From: Phytophthora colocasiae
Taxonomy: Eukaryota > Oomycota > Peronosporomycetes > Peronosporales > Peronosporaceae
Direction of reading: 5' to 3'
Assembly (NCBI GenBank): GCA_018806915.1
Contig: JAGKQI010000104.1
Span: 558,001-622,000 of the forward strand
Length of the DNA: 64,000 nt
Shown: one piece after another, positions 1-11,800 of the stretch
Layout: each line of letters starts with the position of its first letter
Numbering within the stretch: position 1 is the stretch's first letter
Made by a program: the position numbers and the translations under genes
Notes under the pieces: generated by a model
The model's database searches: none
Seen by the model: only the letters and a program-made list of their open reading frames with translations
Told to the model about the DNA's origin: nothing

Positions 1-1364
1 AACGTGAACGAATATGCTGCGTACATTAACGGTTTGACTGCATCTGCCAGCATATTACAGGCGAAATCGAGACAGATGTAGATGGATTACAAGTAGCAGT
101 CTATGACGACGAGGCGCTCTTCTGGAACTACGTCATGACGGACAGTTCTTGCGACTGCAAGTGCAAAGTATCGGCGCAACATACCAAAGGAGTCTTCAAT
201 GTGACAGCGATCAACAGCCACCACGTTACCCCATTTACTTTCAATGTGGATATCCACGAACATTTACGTCCAAGATTCTGGTACGTGGCGCTGGCGCGCT
301 GCGTCCCGGGGGGAGACCAATACAAGCCTTCATTTGCGGAGATCACGGAAGCCAATTTCCGCAAATACTACTTCTCATCATGGTTCAGTATTCACATGAC
401 CCAGGGGGACGGGAGCGAGCTCCCTGTCCAGCAACAAGGAATGCCGACGATCTATGCTGTCATGACTGCAGTGGCAGGAGTTGCAGCTGCGGCACAACTT
501 GTGGCAGTACGGAGTATGACTAGGAGTGAGTCGTTCCACCCCATTATGCGGATCCTTACGCTGGTTTTGGTGTTTTTCTTCCTGTGCAATGCCCTGCTTT
601 GCATTCACTTCACCATTTGCGAGTCGAATGGTTTGGGGGTGCCGTTTTTCAAGTATGCAGCTAATATCACTGACGTTTTCGTCCGTGTGGGCACTTTGCT
701 ACTTGCCATGGTGATAGCGAAAGGATGGACGATCAACGGCGTTGCCCTGGACGGCCAGATTCAGCTTTCGTGCGTGATATTAGCGATTCTAGTGCTTTAT
801 CTGTCGATGGCGATGTGGTATCTCGTATGGCTTGACCCGGCGTCGACGCTGTACATTTACGACTCGTGGCCAGGTCTGGGTATTTGTCTACTACAGATGT
901 GCGTGCTCGGGTGGTTCGTCAGCACAATCGTGGAGACACGCTCATACGAGAAAGCCTCGACGAAGCGGTCCTTCTTCCTACGGGTCAGTGTTCGAGCCGT
1001 TGCTATTCGCCAACTGGATTGGAAATGCTAACTCTTTGGTTCTAGATGTGCTGTCTGTTCTCGGTGTTTTTCGTGGCGCTGCCTGTCATCGTGCTCATCG
1101 CATCCTTCTTGTCGCCGTGGGTGCGCGAGAAGACAGTCGCTGCCATAACGACATCATTGCATTGCCTTATCTATTTACTTCTCATCTATATGCTGTGGCC
1201 AACTCGGGCACCAAGTGACTTTGAGGTACGCAATATTGGTGAGAAATCCATGCCCAAGATTAACAAATTGTGTTGGATTTCACATGTAGCGCCTGTACTC
1301 GGTGTCATCACCGTCCGAGAAAGCGTCGTTGCGTGACCAACATCTCCCCACTGAAGACCTCTAA
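1..1364 (+). CDS. GPR180/TMEM145-like seven-helix receptor (3' part, 5' end outside window)
   Basis: This is a partial GOST-type membrane protein (GpcrRhopsn4 / intimal-thickness-related receptor family). The visible reading frame is open from about position 61, after an acceptor ending TTACAG. An extracellular part containing FWYVALARC precedes seven hydrophobic segments, beginning with IYAVMTAV and followed by ILTLVLVFFF, VGTLLLAMVIA, VILAILVLYLSMA, LGICLLQMCVLGW, FSVFFVALPVIVL and LHCLIYLLLIYML. I place introns at 984-1045 (phase 0) and 1226-1289 (phase 0). The last exon, 1290-1364, adds a hydrophilic tail ending LPTEDL and a TAA stop. Animal relatives are Golgi or surface receptor-like proteins; the ligand is unknown. 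The gene converges on the next one, with about 30 bp between stop codons. The family call rests on helix number and the motif before helix 1. Confidence 0.75.
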
Positions 1365-1393
1365 ATCGTAGCATTTTCGTTTTTAGCCCATTT

Positions 1394-4300
1394 CTACATG
1401 ATGGTTTTGTTGAGTTGCACTCTTGTCTTCCAGTAAAGCGAAAGCGTTTGGGTCTCTAGGTAGGCCAACTGTGAAAGTGCATGTAGCACTTCGTCCGTAC
1501 AAGTGTCCGAGTCGGGGGTCCCAATGCTTTTAGTCGTCAACTTCAAATCCTGTGATCCATAAAACGATGAACTCAAAGTTACAGACATCTCCTGTACAGA
1601 CAGCACAAGCCAAGGAGTATTGTACGAACCTCCAGAAGTTTTTCGAGAGCAGGAATGGGCTCTAACACTTCATCCATATCCAGAGCTAACTCTTCAGAAC
1701 GTTCTTCATCGCTGATTCCTGGAGGACCTCCATCGCCCCAGTTATTAATCGCGTCCAGCACCAGCGCTCGCATCTGCACGGAGTTATCGTAAGTGTTTGT
1801 TATAACGTTCAGGAATAATTTAGTTCTCAAGTTGCATACCGCTGACAGATCTGCTACATCGGAGCACTGGATAGTAAGATCAACGGATCGCTGCTGATCC
1901 TCTGATGAAGCAAAGCGCAGTAGAATAAGGCTCCCGGAAAAGGCCCGCAGTACAATCCATAGTTTTTCATTCTGCGTACGACAACAACGCCGAAGTCGTG
2001 AGATCTCTTCAACCGGAATTTCCAGTATCTGGCGGAGAAACAACACCATCTTCTCGACTCGAACTTTTTCGTTGTCTTCTTCTTCGTCGTCATCGTATTC
2101 ATCTTCTGCAGCGAAAAAGCAGGGTATGGATAATAAAAATCGCGATGGGGGAGATAGGGTCAACGATGCTGCGTCTGATGGTACGATTTTGGACCACAAG
2201 GCAGCAAAAGATGGGTTCTTTTGTGCATGATCAGCTAGTGCAGCCCACCATTGTCCGCCAGTCCAGAGTGACGGTGCTTCTTTCCCTTCAGAGTCCGCTC
2301 CTTTGGCTGACATGACTGGATCGTGGTTTTGTCGAAATGCAGCGTGAACAGCAACTTGGCGCAATGGCGTCTCTTCTTCTATCGGCTGGCTCAATTGTGC
2401 AAGTAGAAACCTTCGATCTTGCAATGGGATCGCCAACGATAAAGGATATCTAGAATCCATAGACTTTAACGACGCAGTCGTTGTTTCGTCATGTTTGGCT
2501 TCTTGATATCCATGGGTCGAGGGACAAAATGCCATTGAGCACGATACCCAAAGCACACCTTGGTCTTGTTGAGAAAGTGTATCTGGGTCAAGGATAACAC
2601 TTTGTTCCTTCCGCGTCGCCACTTCGTTCAGTGGAAAAGAGTACGTCGTAACTACCCTGTGGCGAGTACGTACATACAGACATAGCAACCTGCATCCACA
2701 CCATGCCAGTAAGATTCGAACGTTCATAAGCGGAAACTACCCACGTACCAGTCGTCAAGTGAGATGATTGCTTCAAGATTCACAAAACGTAAGGAGCACA
2801 TCAACTTGACTGACAGTCGATCCGAGAACGCCCCAGCTATTGTCATTGAAGCTCCCAACTCGCACTTGACCACGGACTCCACACCTGAAAACGCAATAAT
2901 AACCGGTGAGATGGCCACGTACCAACTACTAATCTGCCCACAAACCTGAAGTTTCTATTTGTCGAAGTATTTCCAAAGCAGAGTGTAAGCTCTTGAGCTG
3001 ATAATCCATGTATTCAGATTGGTCACGTAGAGCACATGACTTGGCGGAAACCTGCGCGATATGCTGCAAAATGTTGCGAACCCGAGTCTCTTGCATGTAG
3101 TTTTTAATGGGCCGCTCTTGACCAGACAGTAATAACACACTATCCACCATCGTACGAAGCGCAGATTCGTCAACAGTAGTGATTCGTCCCGAGGCGAACA
3201 AAATCGAGATCCAGCGAGCTTCGTCGTGGATTGCCAACCGAACGATGCTCTGAAATTTTAGAGAAAGTCTCCATTAGCACACTTTTGAATCTTAGTAAAA
3301 GAATCAATGACACGTACCGGTTGGAAAGGTAGCTTTTCTGCATAAATCTTTGAGTTATCCCCAATGAAAGCACTTGATTCGGCATCGGCTAATTGAGCTT
3401 TGGCAAGTAGATCTGTAACTCGACACACGAACGCCACCCCATTCGAGCAGAAAATAAATGCTGCCAAACTGCTTACGAACACTAAGGACTGCACTGCACA
3501 TCCAAGCTCCATCGTTTTTAGAGACACAGGAAAATCCTCCACCGAGCAACCGTTTTTCAGATCAACGACACCGACTCTGCCTCGAGAACCAAGTATTAGC
3601 AACGCATCGAACAATTGCGGGACTAGTGCCATGTTATCTGCTTTCGAGGGATTGAACGTCGAGAACGGAATGATCATCTGGACTGGTTCTCCTAGCTGAA
3701 GGAGCGTCCCATTGCGAATCACAGAAGACTTCGCCATATCTCGTTTTGATGTTGGAAAATGCACCAACGAAAACCGTACACAACCGTCCAGATCACCTTG
3801 TAAGATAGTCGCTACACCAGTGTACTTCTCCACATCGGGAAACAAGCTCTTGAGTATTCCAGTATGTTTCTCCACGTGACTATTGAGACAAAGTACACAC
3901 GTAGACTGTTCGCCTTCGATCTCATCAAGTTCCAGCGACTGGCGCTGCTGCAATTTCGAGCTTGAACTACCGCGCACACTCACGATCAAAGTGGATGGCG
4001 TCACCAAGCTCCTCATTAGCGTGAGAGCCGTCAGCCCCGGTGTATAATGCACTGATTGTACGCCGGGAAGCTGGCAGAACCACTGCACCGAGCCATCATT
4101 ATTTCCACTGGAAGAGCGCTCCAGGAGTAACTCACGACACACCGCACCTACTCGAGACTGCAAGCGGACAGATAAAGTGACGATCCACACGTTCCCATCT
4201 ACAGTAGAGACCAAAACTTGGGGATCCATTTCAGCAGGGTCGTTACTGCGCTCTGTCACGTCAGTAATTGGCACTTTAGCTCTAATGACGCACTGAAGAT

Positions 4301-4425
4301 AAAGACATGGTTAGAAAGGAATGAAGTCGGTATCCGAGCTCTCTCTCATCGCACCTGTAAACGACTGCTAACCAGGAAATGCAGCAATGTTGGTCGGATT
4401 TTAACCACGATATGATGCAACGCAT
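1394..4425 (-). CDS. Spliced beta-propeller plus coiled-coil protein, possibly FANCB/FAAP100-like
   Basis: One gene joins several minus-strand reading frames. Proposed exons are 4425-4355, 4281-3318, 3249-2946, 2884-2749, 2689-1630 and 1591-1394. The first four introns are 59-73 nt with good borders and matching phases. The last would be only 38 nt; without it the protein ends at 1579. Length is 910 residues (861 without the last splice). The N-terminal half has repeated beta-rich WD-like strands (VLVSTVDGNVWIV, LLILGSRGRVGVVDLKNG). A coiled-coil follows (YMDYQLKSLHSALEILRQ), then a beta-rich region and an acidic stretch (DEYDDDEEEDNE). Size and the order propeller, coiled-coil, beta domain resemble FANCB/FAAP100 of the Fanconi anaemia core complex. 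I cannot show homology here, so that name is tentative. The intact coding structure is much better supported than the function. Confidence 0.7.
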
Positions 4426-4537
4426 TGCTATTAGCAGGTGCAAGAGGCAGAAGAACTGGAGAGCGGTCGGCAACTCGAGCTAATTGTGCCGAAGCACCGG
4501 CTAGCGTCGTCATGTGAACTCAGTGGCCAGCGCGGGT

Positions 4538-4619
4538 GTACCGTGAGCGACATTATGCAAAATAAGCCTGCTGATTTAAAAATCAACAGGCTTATTTTGC
4601 ATAATGTCGCTCACGGTAC
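4538..4619. repeat. 82-bp near-perfect palindrome, MITE-like
   Basis: The left arm 4538-4570 and right arm 4587-4619 are perfect inverted copies of 33 nt, starting GTACCGTGAGCGACATTATG. The pairing continues inward to about 40 nt per arm with one mismatch, leaving a tiny A-rich loop. The outer motif CCGTGAGCGACAT is shared with the second repeat at 4792-4840. Such structures are typical of non-autonomous DNA transposon remnants (foldback or MITE). It could also be read as a strong hairpin if transcribed. Confidence 0.85.
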
Positions 4620-4791
4620 TACTTAGCCTTCGCTCCGTACTGTTTCCTGACACTCTTGGCCGTATATGTCGTACAAGGCAGATAGCGCCTTGAGAACGCG
4701 CGCACAAGTACCTAATGGTTCTCTATGCTTGTACTAAGCTTCATCCCCGCAAATGGTCTGTGTGGAGCGCTTCCCGCGCGGCAATTATCTG

Positions 4792-4840
4792 CACAGTGAG
4801 CGACATTTAAATACGTCATTAATATATGTCGCTCACGGTG
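4792..4840. repeat. Second inverted repeat sharing the same terminal motif
   Basis: Arms 4792-4806 (CACAGTGAGCGACAT) and 4826-4840 (ATGTCGCTCACGGTG) are inverted copies with one mismatch around an AT-rich 19-nt centre. The arm motif GTGAGCGACAT is identical to the outer arm of the palindrome 170 bp upstream. The two are probably members of one element family, or the outer ends of a single larger element with a nested copy. Confidence 0.75.
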
Positions 4841-4880
4841 ATCCTTGACTATACACCAGGTGCACCTCAAAGCAATCGTA

Positions 4881-6214
4881 ATGGAGCACCTCCCGGACGG
4901 TCTCCTGGCGCACCTGTTCTCGCTGCTCTCAGCGCGAGATGTGCTGCACGTGACCTCAACCTGCCGCTCACTTGCTGCTACCACCCCATGTGCTCAACAC
5001 GCTCTCGAGCGCGTCATCACTCGGCGCTATGGAGCCGTTACGAGCTTCCTCCCGGCCTCATCCGATCATTGGCCACGCTCGCTCGCTGTGCTTCATGGCG
5101 CCGAAATGCTGCACCTAAAGGAAATTCTATCCCATTGCGACGTAACATCCTTCGAAGATGCGGCGCTGTGCTCTCCTTCGTCTGTTGTTGTGAGTCGCAC
5201 ATGGCTCGGCAGCTACCGGAAACGCTGCCAGGTGCTGGAGCAGTTTTTGCTGCAGTTCCGTCGCTCTAAGAGACAGCAAAGACGACAGCAATCCGTTAAA
5301 CGGAAGGATAATAGTGGTACTACCTTCGAGACATTGCGGATTGCACCAAGCTCTTCATTAACGGAAGCTGGAGCTATGATTGTCTGCAAACATGGAGCTC
5401 TGTTACCTGCCACTCAATGTGTGGGTCGTCGTCGACGCGCAATCATCAGTGGGGACGTGTTTAGAGAGATCGCAGTGTACGCACCAGAACTAAGAGGATT
5501 CAGTTTAAGCTCGTGTATCGACTGCACCTCTTGTGTGCTGGAACAGGAGGCCAAGGAGCAGGAGGCGGAGGAGAAGAAGAGAGCCAGGCTTGATGGAGAG
5601 ATCGCGGGCTCGGAACAGCTTCTGGAGCTACTACAGAGGAAAAATGGGTTTCCTAAGGGTTTATTCTCACCAACAGAGTCCCATGGAAGCAGACAACAGC
5701 AATTGGCTCCGCATTTGTCGGTCAACGGAAGGAGCAAGTACGCTACGTACTTCTTGGTGCCGAAGAAATGGCTTAACAAGTGGAGAAAGTTTGTTCGCAG
5801 TCAGGGAGATGACGCTCCCGGACCAGTTCTCAATGCTGAGCTTGTGTGCCTGTCGCATCAGAGAACGATTGTGCCGCCTTATATCTCGATGTTCCTCTCT
5901 GGGTTCTCCCTCGAGCAATCACTCAAAGCTACTCAAGTGTAAGTTGTGACTACTGTTTTAGGAGTGTGAGGTGTATGATTGGTGCTCACGTTGTTTGCTG
6001 TTGGTGCTGCAGTCTTGGTTCCACACCTGCTCGTCAATACGAGATCGTAACGTTCAGCGAGTGGGAAGCCCTGTACGATCGGTATTGCGCTGAATTCGCA
6101 GTGGGCTTTGATGTGATTAATGGAGCATATCACTGGAGAACACAAGAGTGCCAGATCTGCAATTACGGCATGGGAGGAGGTCCATCATCTAACCAGCCGA
6201 ACTCACGGCGCTAG
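4881..6214 (+). CDS. F-box and DUSP domain protein
   Basis: The product is 419 residues from two exons, 4881-5938 and 6013-6214, with a 74-nt phase-2 intron. The start is the first in-frame ATG, immediately before the F-box. Residues 1-45 form an F-box (MEHLPDGLLAHLFSLLSARD, then CRSLAAT), which in known proteins binds Skp1 in SCF ubiquitin ligases. A basic and then acidic low-complexity middle follows (RRSKRQQRRQQ; EQEAKEQEAEEKKRAR). The C-terminus is a DUSP domain, recognised by YFLVPKKWLNKWRKFV, then PGPVLN and, in exon 2, YEIVTFSEWEALYDRY. The intron interrupts the DUSP domain. DUSP domains usually accompany ubiquitin-specific proteases, but no protease domain is present. A role in ubiquitination is inferred from the two domains. 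Confidence 0.85.
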
Positions 6215-6401
6215 GACAAAAACTCAAGGGATCAATTTGCAATGACTGTAGAAGACTGGACTCCAGAACGACATCAATATCGCATATATTCACAGGTTTC
6301 TACATGTTCAAATTGGAGACGAGGTTTTCTCATCAATGACATAGACCAGTCCCAGGTATTAAAGCACTACGCAGAATGTCTTCGGTGCGTTCACAGCTGC
6401 T

Positions 6402-8800
6402 TCATTCTCTCTCTCTTTCAGGCGTTAGTTCTGCTTTGTCCCGCAGTTTTGCTTGGTGGAAAGCTCCTAACATGGCTGGAACGCTGAAATGGGTGAAACT
6501 TAGCTGTCCGCCGTAGCGCAACATGTGTGATTCGTAGACAGCGTAGTTAAACGCTTGAAGCCATCGCTGGCGTATCACTTGCCGGAATCTTTCCTTGCGC
6601 CGTGCCACTTCCTCGGTGTAAACATGCTCTGACTCGGTGAGACCTTCATTTACTATCATGTAGAACCCGAATGCCGTGATCGCGATGCAAGATCCAACGA
6701 GTAGATAGCTCAGTAGCTGTACGTTAATGAGCGGCTCGACGTTGAGATCATTCAGACGAATCATAACACCGAGCCACAGAGTGAAATAAAGTTGCAGCTG
6801 GGTGATGCTAGCAATGAGGTTATCTGAGTAGCCATCGTACGGTTGAAAGTACAACACAAACCACATCGTCACCAAACTGAGTGAAGAAAACAATTTGGTT
6901 AGGAAACAACCGCAAAGCAACTTTACCAATAATATAAACCTTACCAAACCCCAAGAGCAAGTAGTACTTGTTCCACACTTCCGTTTTCAACAAATACGAT
7001 CATACCACTCAAGAAAAGTTTTCGTGAAAGATCAACAGCTTCATACCACCAGTATCCGTCGGAATCTGTTGAAAAACAGTAAACATATTAAGTGAACAAG
7101 CCAAAACATACAGCTTTAGGCTGGCTTGTTCCTACATTCAGCGTAGATGAAGCCCAGGCGTGCTTCAACGGTTGAGTCCTGTATAAAACAACACAGAAAA
7201 AGGTTAACAAAAAGTATTCTTCAGCGCTTATCAGTTGGTAAAGATACCTTCAAGTTCTTCCACTTCAAGTATTTCGCCAACTCTTCGTTCTGCACTTCTT
7301 TGGTGTGCATACCGCTAACAAATCGTCCATCTGCAACATGTTGTTTTTTCACTTCCTCGATCCATTTTCGCCGTTGTTTGCTCATATCATTCCTGTTTAG
7401 CAAGCAGACACGGGCAGCAACACCGCGGTCTTGAGCTATCCAAATCAAAAGCCCGAAGAAGAACGGAATTCCCACCACCCACACGACGACTCCAACCGTA
7501 GCAACCACCCCGAATATCGCCCACTGTCCGTTGTAGCATACCAACCGACGATCAACCACGAGGTAAAATACGTCGCCAACTTCCTGACAATTGTAGATAG
7601 TCAGTATCGTCTTGGACACGGATGGATATAAAAACAAAGCCATCCAGCAGTAGAGCTTCAAGCATTTGTTACGGTACGTGAGGAAATTCATCCGTAGCTT
7701 CACCCGGGCTTGCCATACGCGAAGATTACTGCGAATTGTACGACCAAGTACTGCACCAGATAGTACATGCCGCTTCACTGGACATTTCTTATGTTCGGAG
7801 CGGAATAAACCCAGATACGGAGTGCGAACTTGGGACATCCCCAGCTCGCGTTTTAGCATTCGAATCTCATTCAGCGAGGTTTCCTCTTTTGGCGTATTTT
7901 TCAGACGTTTGCATAGCTCGCGTGTTCTCCACCAACCGCGTAGTTGACGAAGGGGATTAAAGCTTTCATTGTCATTCTGGATCACTTCACTTTCAAGCAC
8001 CGGAAGTCCACAGCGAAGGCAGTTACGCGGAATCAACTGCAACTTTGCACGATAGCTGCGCATACCAGCATAGAAGTACGCAGTGATTACAGAAAGAGCA
8101 ATCATAACAAGGCTCACGGTGACCCTAAGAAATGCGTCAAAAATATTTAAATACTATAGACATCAAGTTCAAGCAACAAAACACTTACGTAAAATCGAAG
8201 TAAAACGTTTTCGTGACCACACAATCAATTCCAGCGATAGCGACCAGGTCCTAGAATTAATACCAAGCGGCTGGTTAGTTCAACTCACTGATCACAAACG
8301 TTTTCACAAGATCCTGTACCAGATTAAATTTTTGCGAGAAGTTCATCAAGTATTGAACGTTCGTTGACCATTTTACCACGAAGGAGTTCTGAAAATTACC
8401 AAAAATCTGGAAGAAGCCAATGAAAATCTTGAACTTGTTCGGGGTTACCGGGAATGTTCGGTTCGGAGGCCCCACATCTACGCCCAAAAGGATTTTCTGG
8501 TTTCGAGTTTGGTATCTTTTGTACAGCGCTGTGATTTTATTCTTGACTCCTTCCACCAGCCCCGTATCCTCAGATTTCTTCAGATCCTTAAACATTCGTG
8601 AACCAGTACGTCCAACCTTAATACCGGGAGGTTTCATCCGTCTATCTGCTTCAGCTTTAGCCAGAAGCTTAATTTCCGTGAGGTCACGTAGATAAATCCT
8701 TACGCCGAAAATCCCACAAACAACTCCAACAAGTAAAAACACAGGAATGACAAAATTCTGCCACCGTATCGAGGCTCGGACTTGAGCGTTCACCTCACCA
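6402..8800 (-). other. C-terminal multi-helix membrane domain of the giant receptor
   Basis: About nine hydrophobic stretches are visible, including FVIPVFLLVGVVCGIFG, VSLVMIALSVITAYFY, YCWMALFLYP, IFGVVATVGVVVWVVG, LIASITQLQLYFTLWLG and LLSYLLVGSCIAITAFG. Between helices are phrases of a recurrent but unnamed protist domain, such as FKIFIGFFQIFGNFQ, FNLDLVAIAGIDC (formed across the 8.26-kb intron) and GFIYAEYSDGYWWYEAVDL (formed across the 7.11-kb intron). The protein ends in a charged cytoplasmic tail (ELTPERERE). It may act as a receptor or channel-like module; function is unknown. Confidence 0.75.
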
Positions 8801-11800
8801 CAAGCTATAGTGACAGACAAGAGGTAAATAACTATCAGAAGATCAATTTCGGAGGATGTTTCTTACATAAGCACGAGTTGTCACTCGCTCGCTTGTATCC
8901 GTCAGCGCACACTGAACATATCGCTTGGTCGTATCCAGTGGCACATGATGCGTTGTTTACTGTAGCTGCAAGTGAAATTGTCTGCAATGAAACATTCGCA
9001 TGACATGCCCCCTCCACCTAATAGAAAGCAACAACAAGTGAGAAAAATTTAGCGTCCCTAATAAACAAACAAATCCCGGCTTACATCGCAAGTGTACAAC
9101 GACTTCCCCGACAGACAGGAAAACAGGCGGTCAGCAGGCCAGTAGACATTGAAACCAACTTCAGTGGAGCACTCGTGGATAATATCTGACAAATTCGCGG
9201 TTGGGTCTTTCAGGGCAAACTTCTTGCATGGATCTTCATTTTTCCACTGCGAAGGCTGCTTACATGCCGATTCCTGCTTGGATGCTGGGGCAAAGAACAT
9301 ATAATATCCTTCCTCAGTGCGCGGTGATGCCGTACCGAGCTCCTCTGCGAGTGTCTGTGTAGCTCGACGTACAGTCTGATTACACAGGGCACCGGAGGGA
9401 CAATTAAAACACTTGATGCCATCCAAACTGCAGTAGTCACGAGTCACGGGTAAGTACTTTGTGAGAAGTGTATCTTCAATCTATCCGAGTTTGAATCCGC
9501 ACCTATAGGTAGCTTTGGGGCAGCGCTCGCAATATCTAAATGTCGTAAAAGGTTAGTAAACGTATAAGCTAATTCGATCCAGGACTTCCTTACCCCAGGT
9601 TAACCCAAAATCCCGGCAGACACGGCAGTAACTTTACGCTTTGGGCAAAACTACGCGATTCTGAGTCAGGTAGCGTACACGACACGTTTGCAGTGTATAT
9701 CCCTTCTTCTGGCGTCCTGTTAGCGGCAGTGTAAATGGCTTCACGGAATGTGATGATTCCCGTTGAAGCGCGAATTATAGTCGGAGGAGAGAACATTAAC
9801 GTCTCAGTTTGCTCTTGGCACATAGCATTCGTCATGTGGCACTCCGTTTGATTGTCCAGAACCTCTACTTGCCCGTAAAGATCAACAGCTTTTAATCTGG
9901 GCCAAAGGTTTTCCGTTGACTCGAGAGTAGAATTCCGCGCTGGGATAAAATCAATTGACTCCTCATCTGGTGCCTCAAGGATTTTCACGCCACTGGTAAC
10001 GTTTTCCGGCCACCACATCACATGGATATCTCGTGTGTTGGTAGCGATGTCGTACACTTCATTGAACGCCATAGAACACGATGTGCATGGGTCGATAGCG
10101 GTGAGATTCTCGTCCGTCGATATCCAAAAAATACACCCACCACTTGGAGCCGTGTTGCCTTTGCACGTAATCCCCGACGTCGTAGTATTCGTAATTGACT
10201 CATAATACAGCGCCCCGCCACGCATGTACGCCGCATTAGCGATAAACTTGGAGGTGTAGATCTTGACAGTCGCCATCTCGTCTGAATGAAGGGCTCCTCC
10301 CAAATTGGCGCTGTTATTGTGTAAATCGCCTCTTCTCAGTGTGACAGTAGCTTGATCCGTCAAAAAGAGAGCCCCACCGTTGTTGTGGGCGTGATTCTCG
10401 TGGAAAACTACGAGCGTCAGTCTTAATACCGAAGTACCAGTCCCAGCGATTGCGCCGCCTGCGTCCGCAAGATTAAGCGTAAATCGGGTTTGCTGAGCTA
10501 TTGTTGCCTTTGACTGGGCGTTTAACGCGATCGCACCGCCAATTTCATCTGCTGTATTTCCAGTAAAATTCGAGCTCGAGATCGTCGTTGAACCACTACG
10601 AGCGACGTTTATTGCACCTCCAACCACCGCAGTGTTGTTAATGAGTTCACATTCTGTAAGTTTCACAACACCATCAACGGAGGAAATCGCTCCTCCACCT
10701 TCATTTTTTCCACTGGACGTAATACCACCATTACCGATAAAGTTGGTTTTGTAGCTCACCAAAACAGCCTCTTGACCTACGAAGATACCTGTCGATTGCA
10801 AGAAACATCGTTAATCAGCACACACTTAAAATCCAAAAGGTAGCAGTATGTGCGTACCGCATCCTTCGCCGTGTGCAATGTTGCGCTGTATCGTTGAATC
10901 ATTCAGTGCTACAGAGATTTTATTGCCCGTGTCCATGTAAATTCCACCCCCCGAGTCATCTGCAAAGTTATCAGACAGTAGCAGCTTCTCTGCTTGGAAT
11001 ATAGAGGACGTGTCAAGGAAGATGCCACCTCCGGCAGTTTTGGAAACTGAGGACATTCAAAACCGGTTAGTTAAAAAGATAATCACACTAGAAATCTTGT
11101 AGCCTACCGCTGAGTCGTACTGTAACGTTTTCGAAATGGGCTAACGCGCTGTTGGATAAACAGACGCTTCCTCCTCGTTCGTTGGCCGAGTTGGAGCTGA
11201 GTTCCGAGTCTTCGCAATAGAAATACGCATTGGCGTTAACATAAAATCCTCCACCCGCATCGGCTGACCCGTTACTCGCAAGAGAAGAAAGAAATTCGAA
11301 CTTCGTATTTAGATCCGAGAGATAGACAAGATCTCCCTTCTGCGCAGCCACTCGATGTTGAGCCAGCCCTGTAACGTATTTAAAGCCCACCAGATCCTCG
11401 AAAAGGTCCTGCCAGGCCTTCGTTAAGAATTTATTTGCATCTCGAGTGATGTTGGAGCCCAAAACACTCATTTCAGACTTTTTAATTGCAGCAATGGACC
11501 CTCCGATAAGAGCGTCATTTGATAAGAGCAACCACGTATCGGCTCTCACACCAGAAGTCGTGTCTGAGTCGATTCGTTTATCCACGTAGAGACCACCACC
11601 CATTCCCTTTTCATTATCCCCAGCGTGGTTCTCCACCACCATCAACTGAGAACTCTCCATGTATACTCCGTGCAACGCAATCCCCCCGCCTGCCACTTGT
11701 GCTGAATTGTTGTAAAATACGCAACTCATAAGGTAAACTTCATCACCAATTGCCCATAAACCCCCTCCATTTTCCTTTGCACCATTCCCTACTAGAGCCA

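Larger units (their letters stand above)
4426..4880. other. Intergenic region between divergent genes, carrying two palindromic repeats
   Basis: This is a 455-bp gap between two divergently transcribed start codons. It holds the two related inverted repeats annotated separately. I see no convincing gene. Promoters of both neighbours must lie here, so the repeats sit inside regulatory DNA. Confidence 0.7.

Noticed and set aside
4826..5269. 147-codon open frame overlapping the F-box gene
   Set aside because: The F-box frame in the overlapping phase carries recognisable domains on both sides of an intron; this frame does not.
8227..8298. 38-nt intron with an ideal GTGAGT donor near 8.27 kb
   Set aside because: Its phase would break the downstream frame. 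A donor at GTACAG gives a 69-nt intron, keeps phase 0 and restores the family phrase FNLDLVAIAGIDC.
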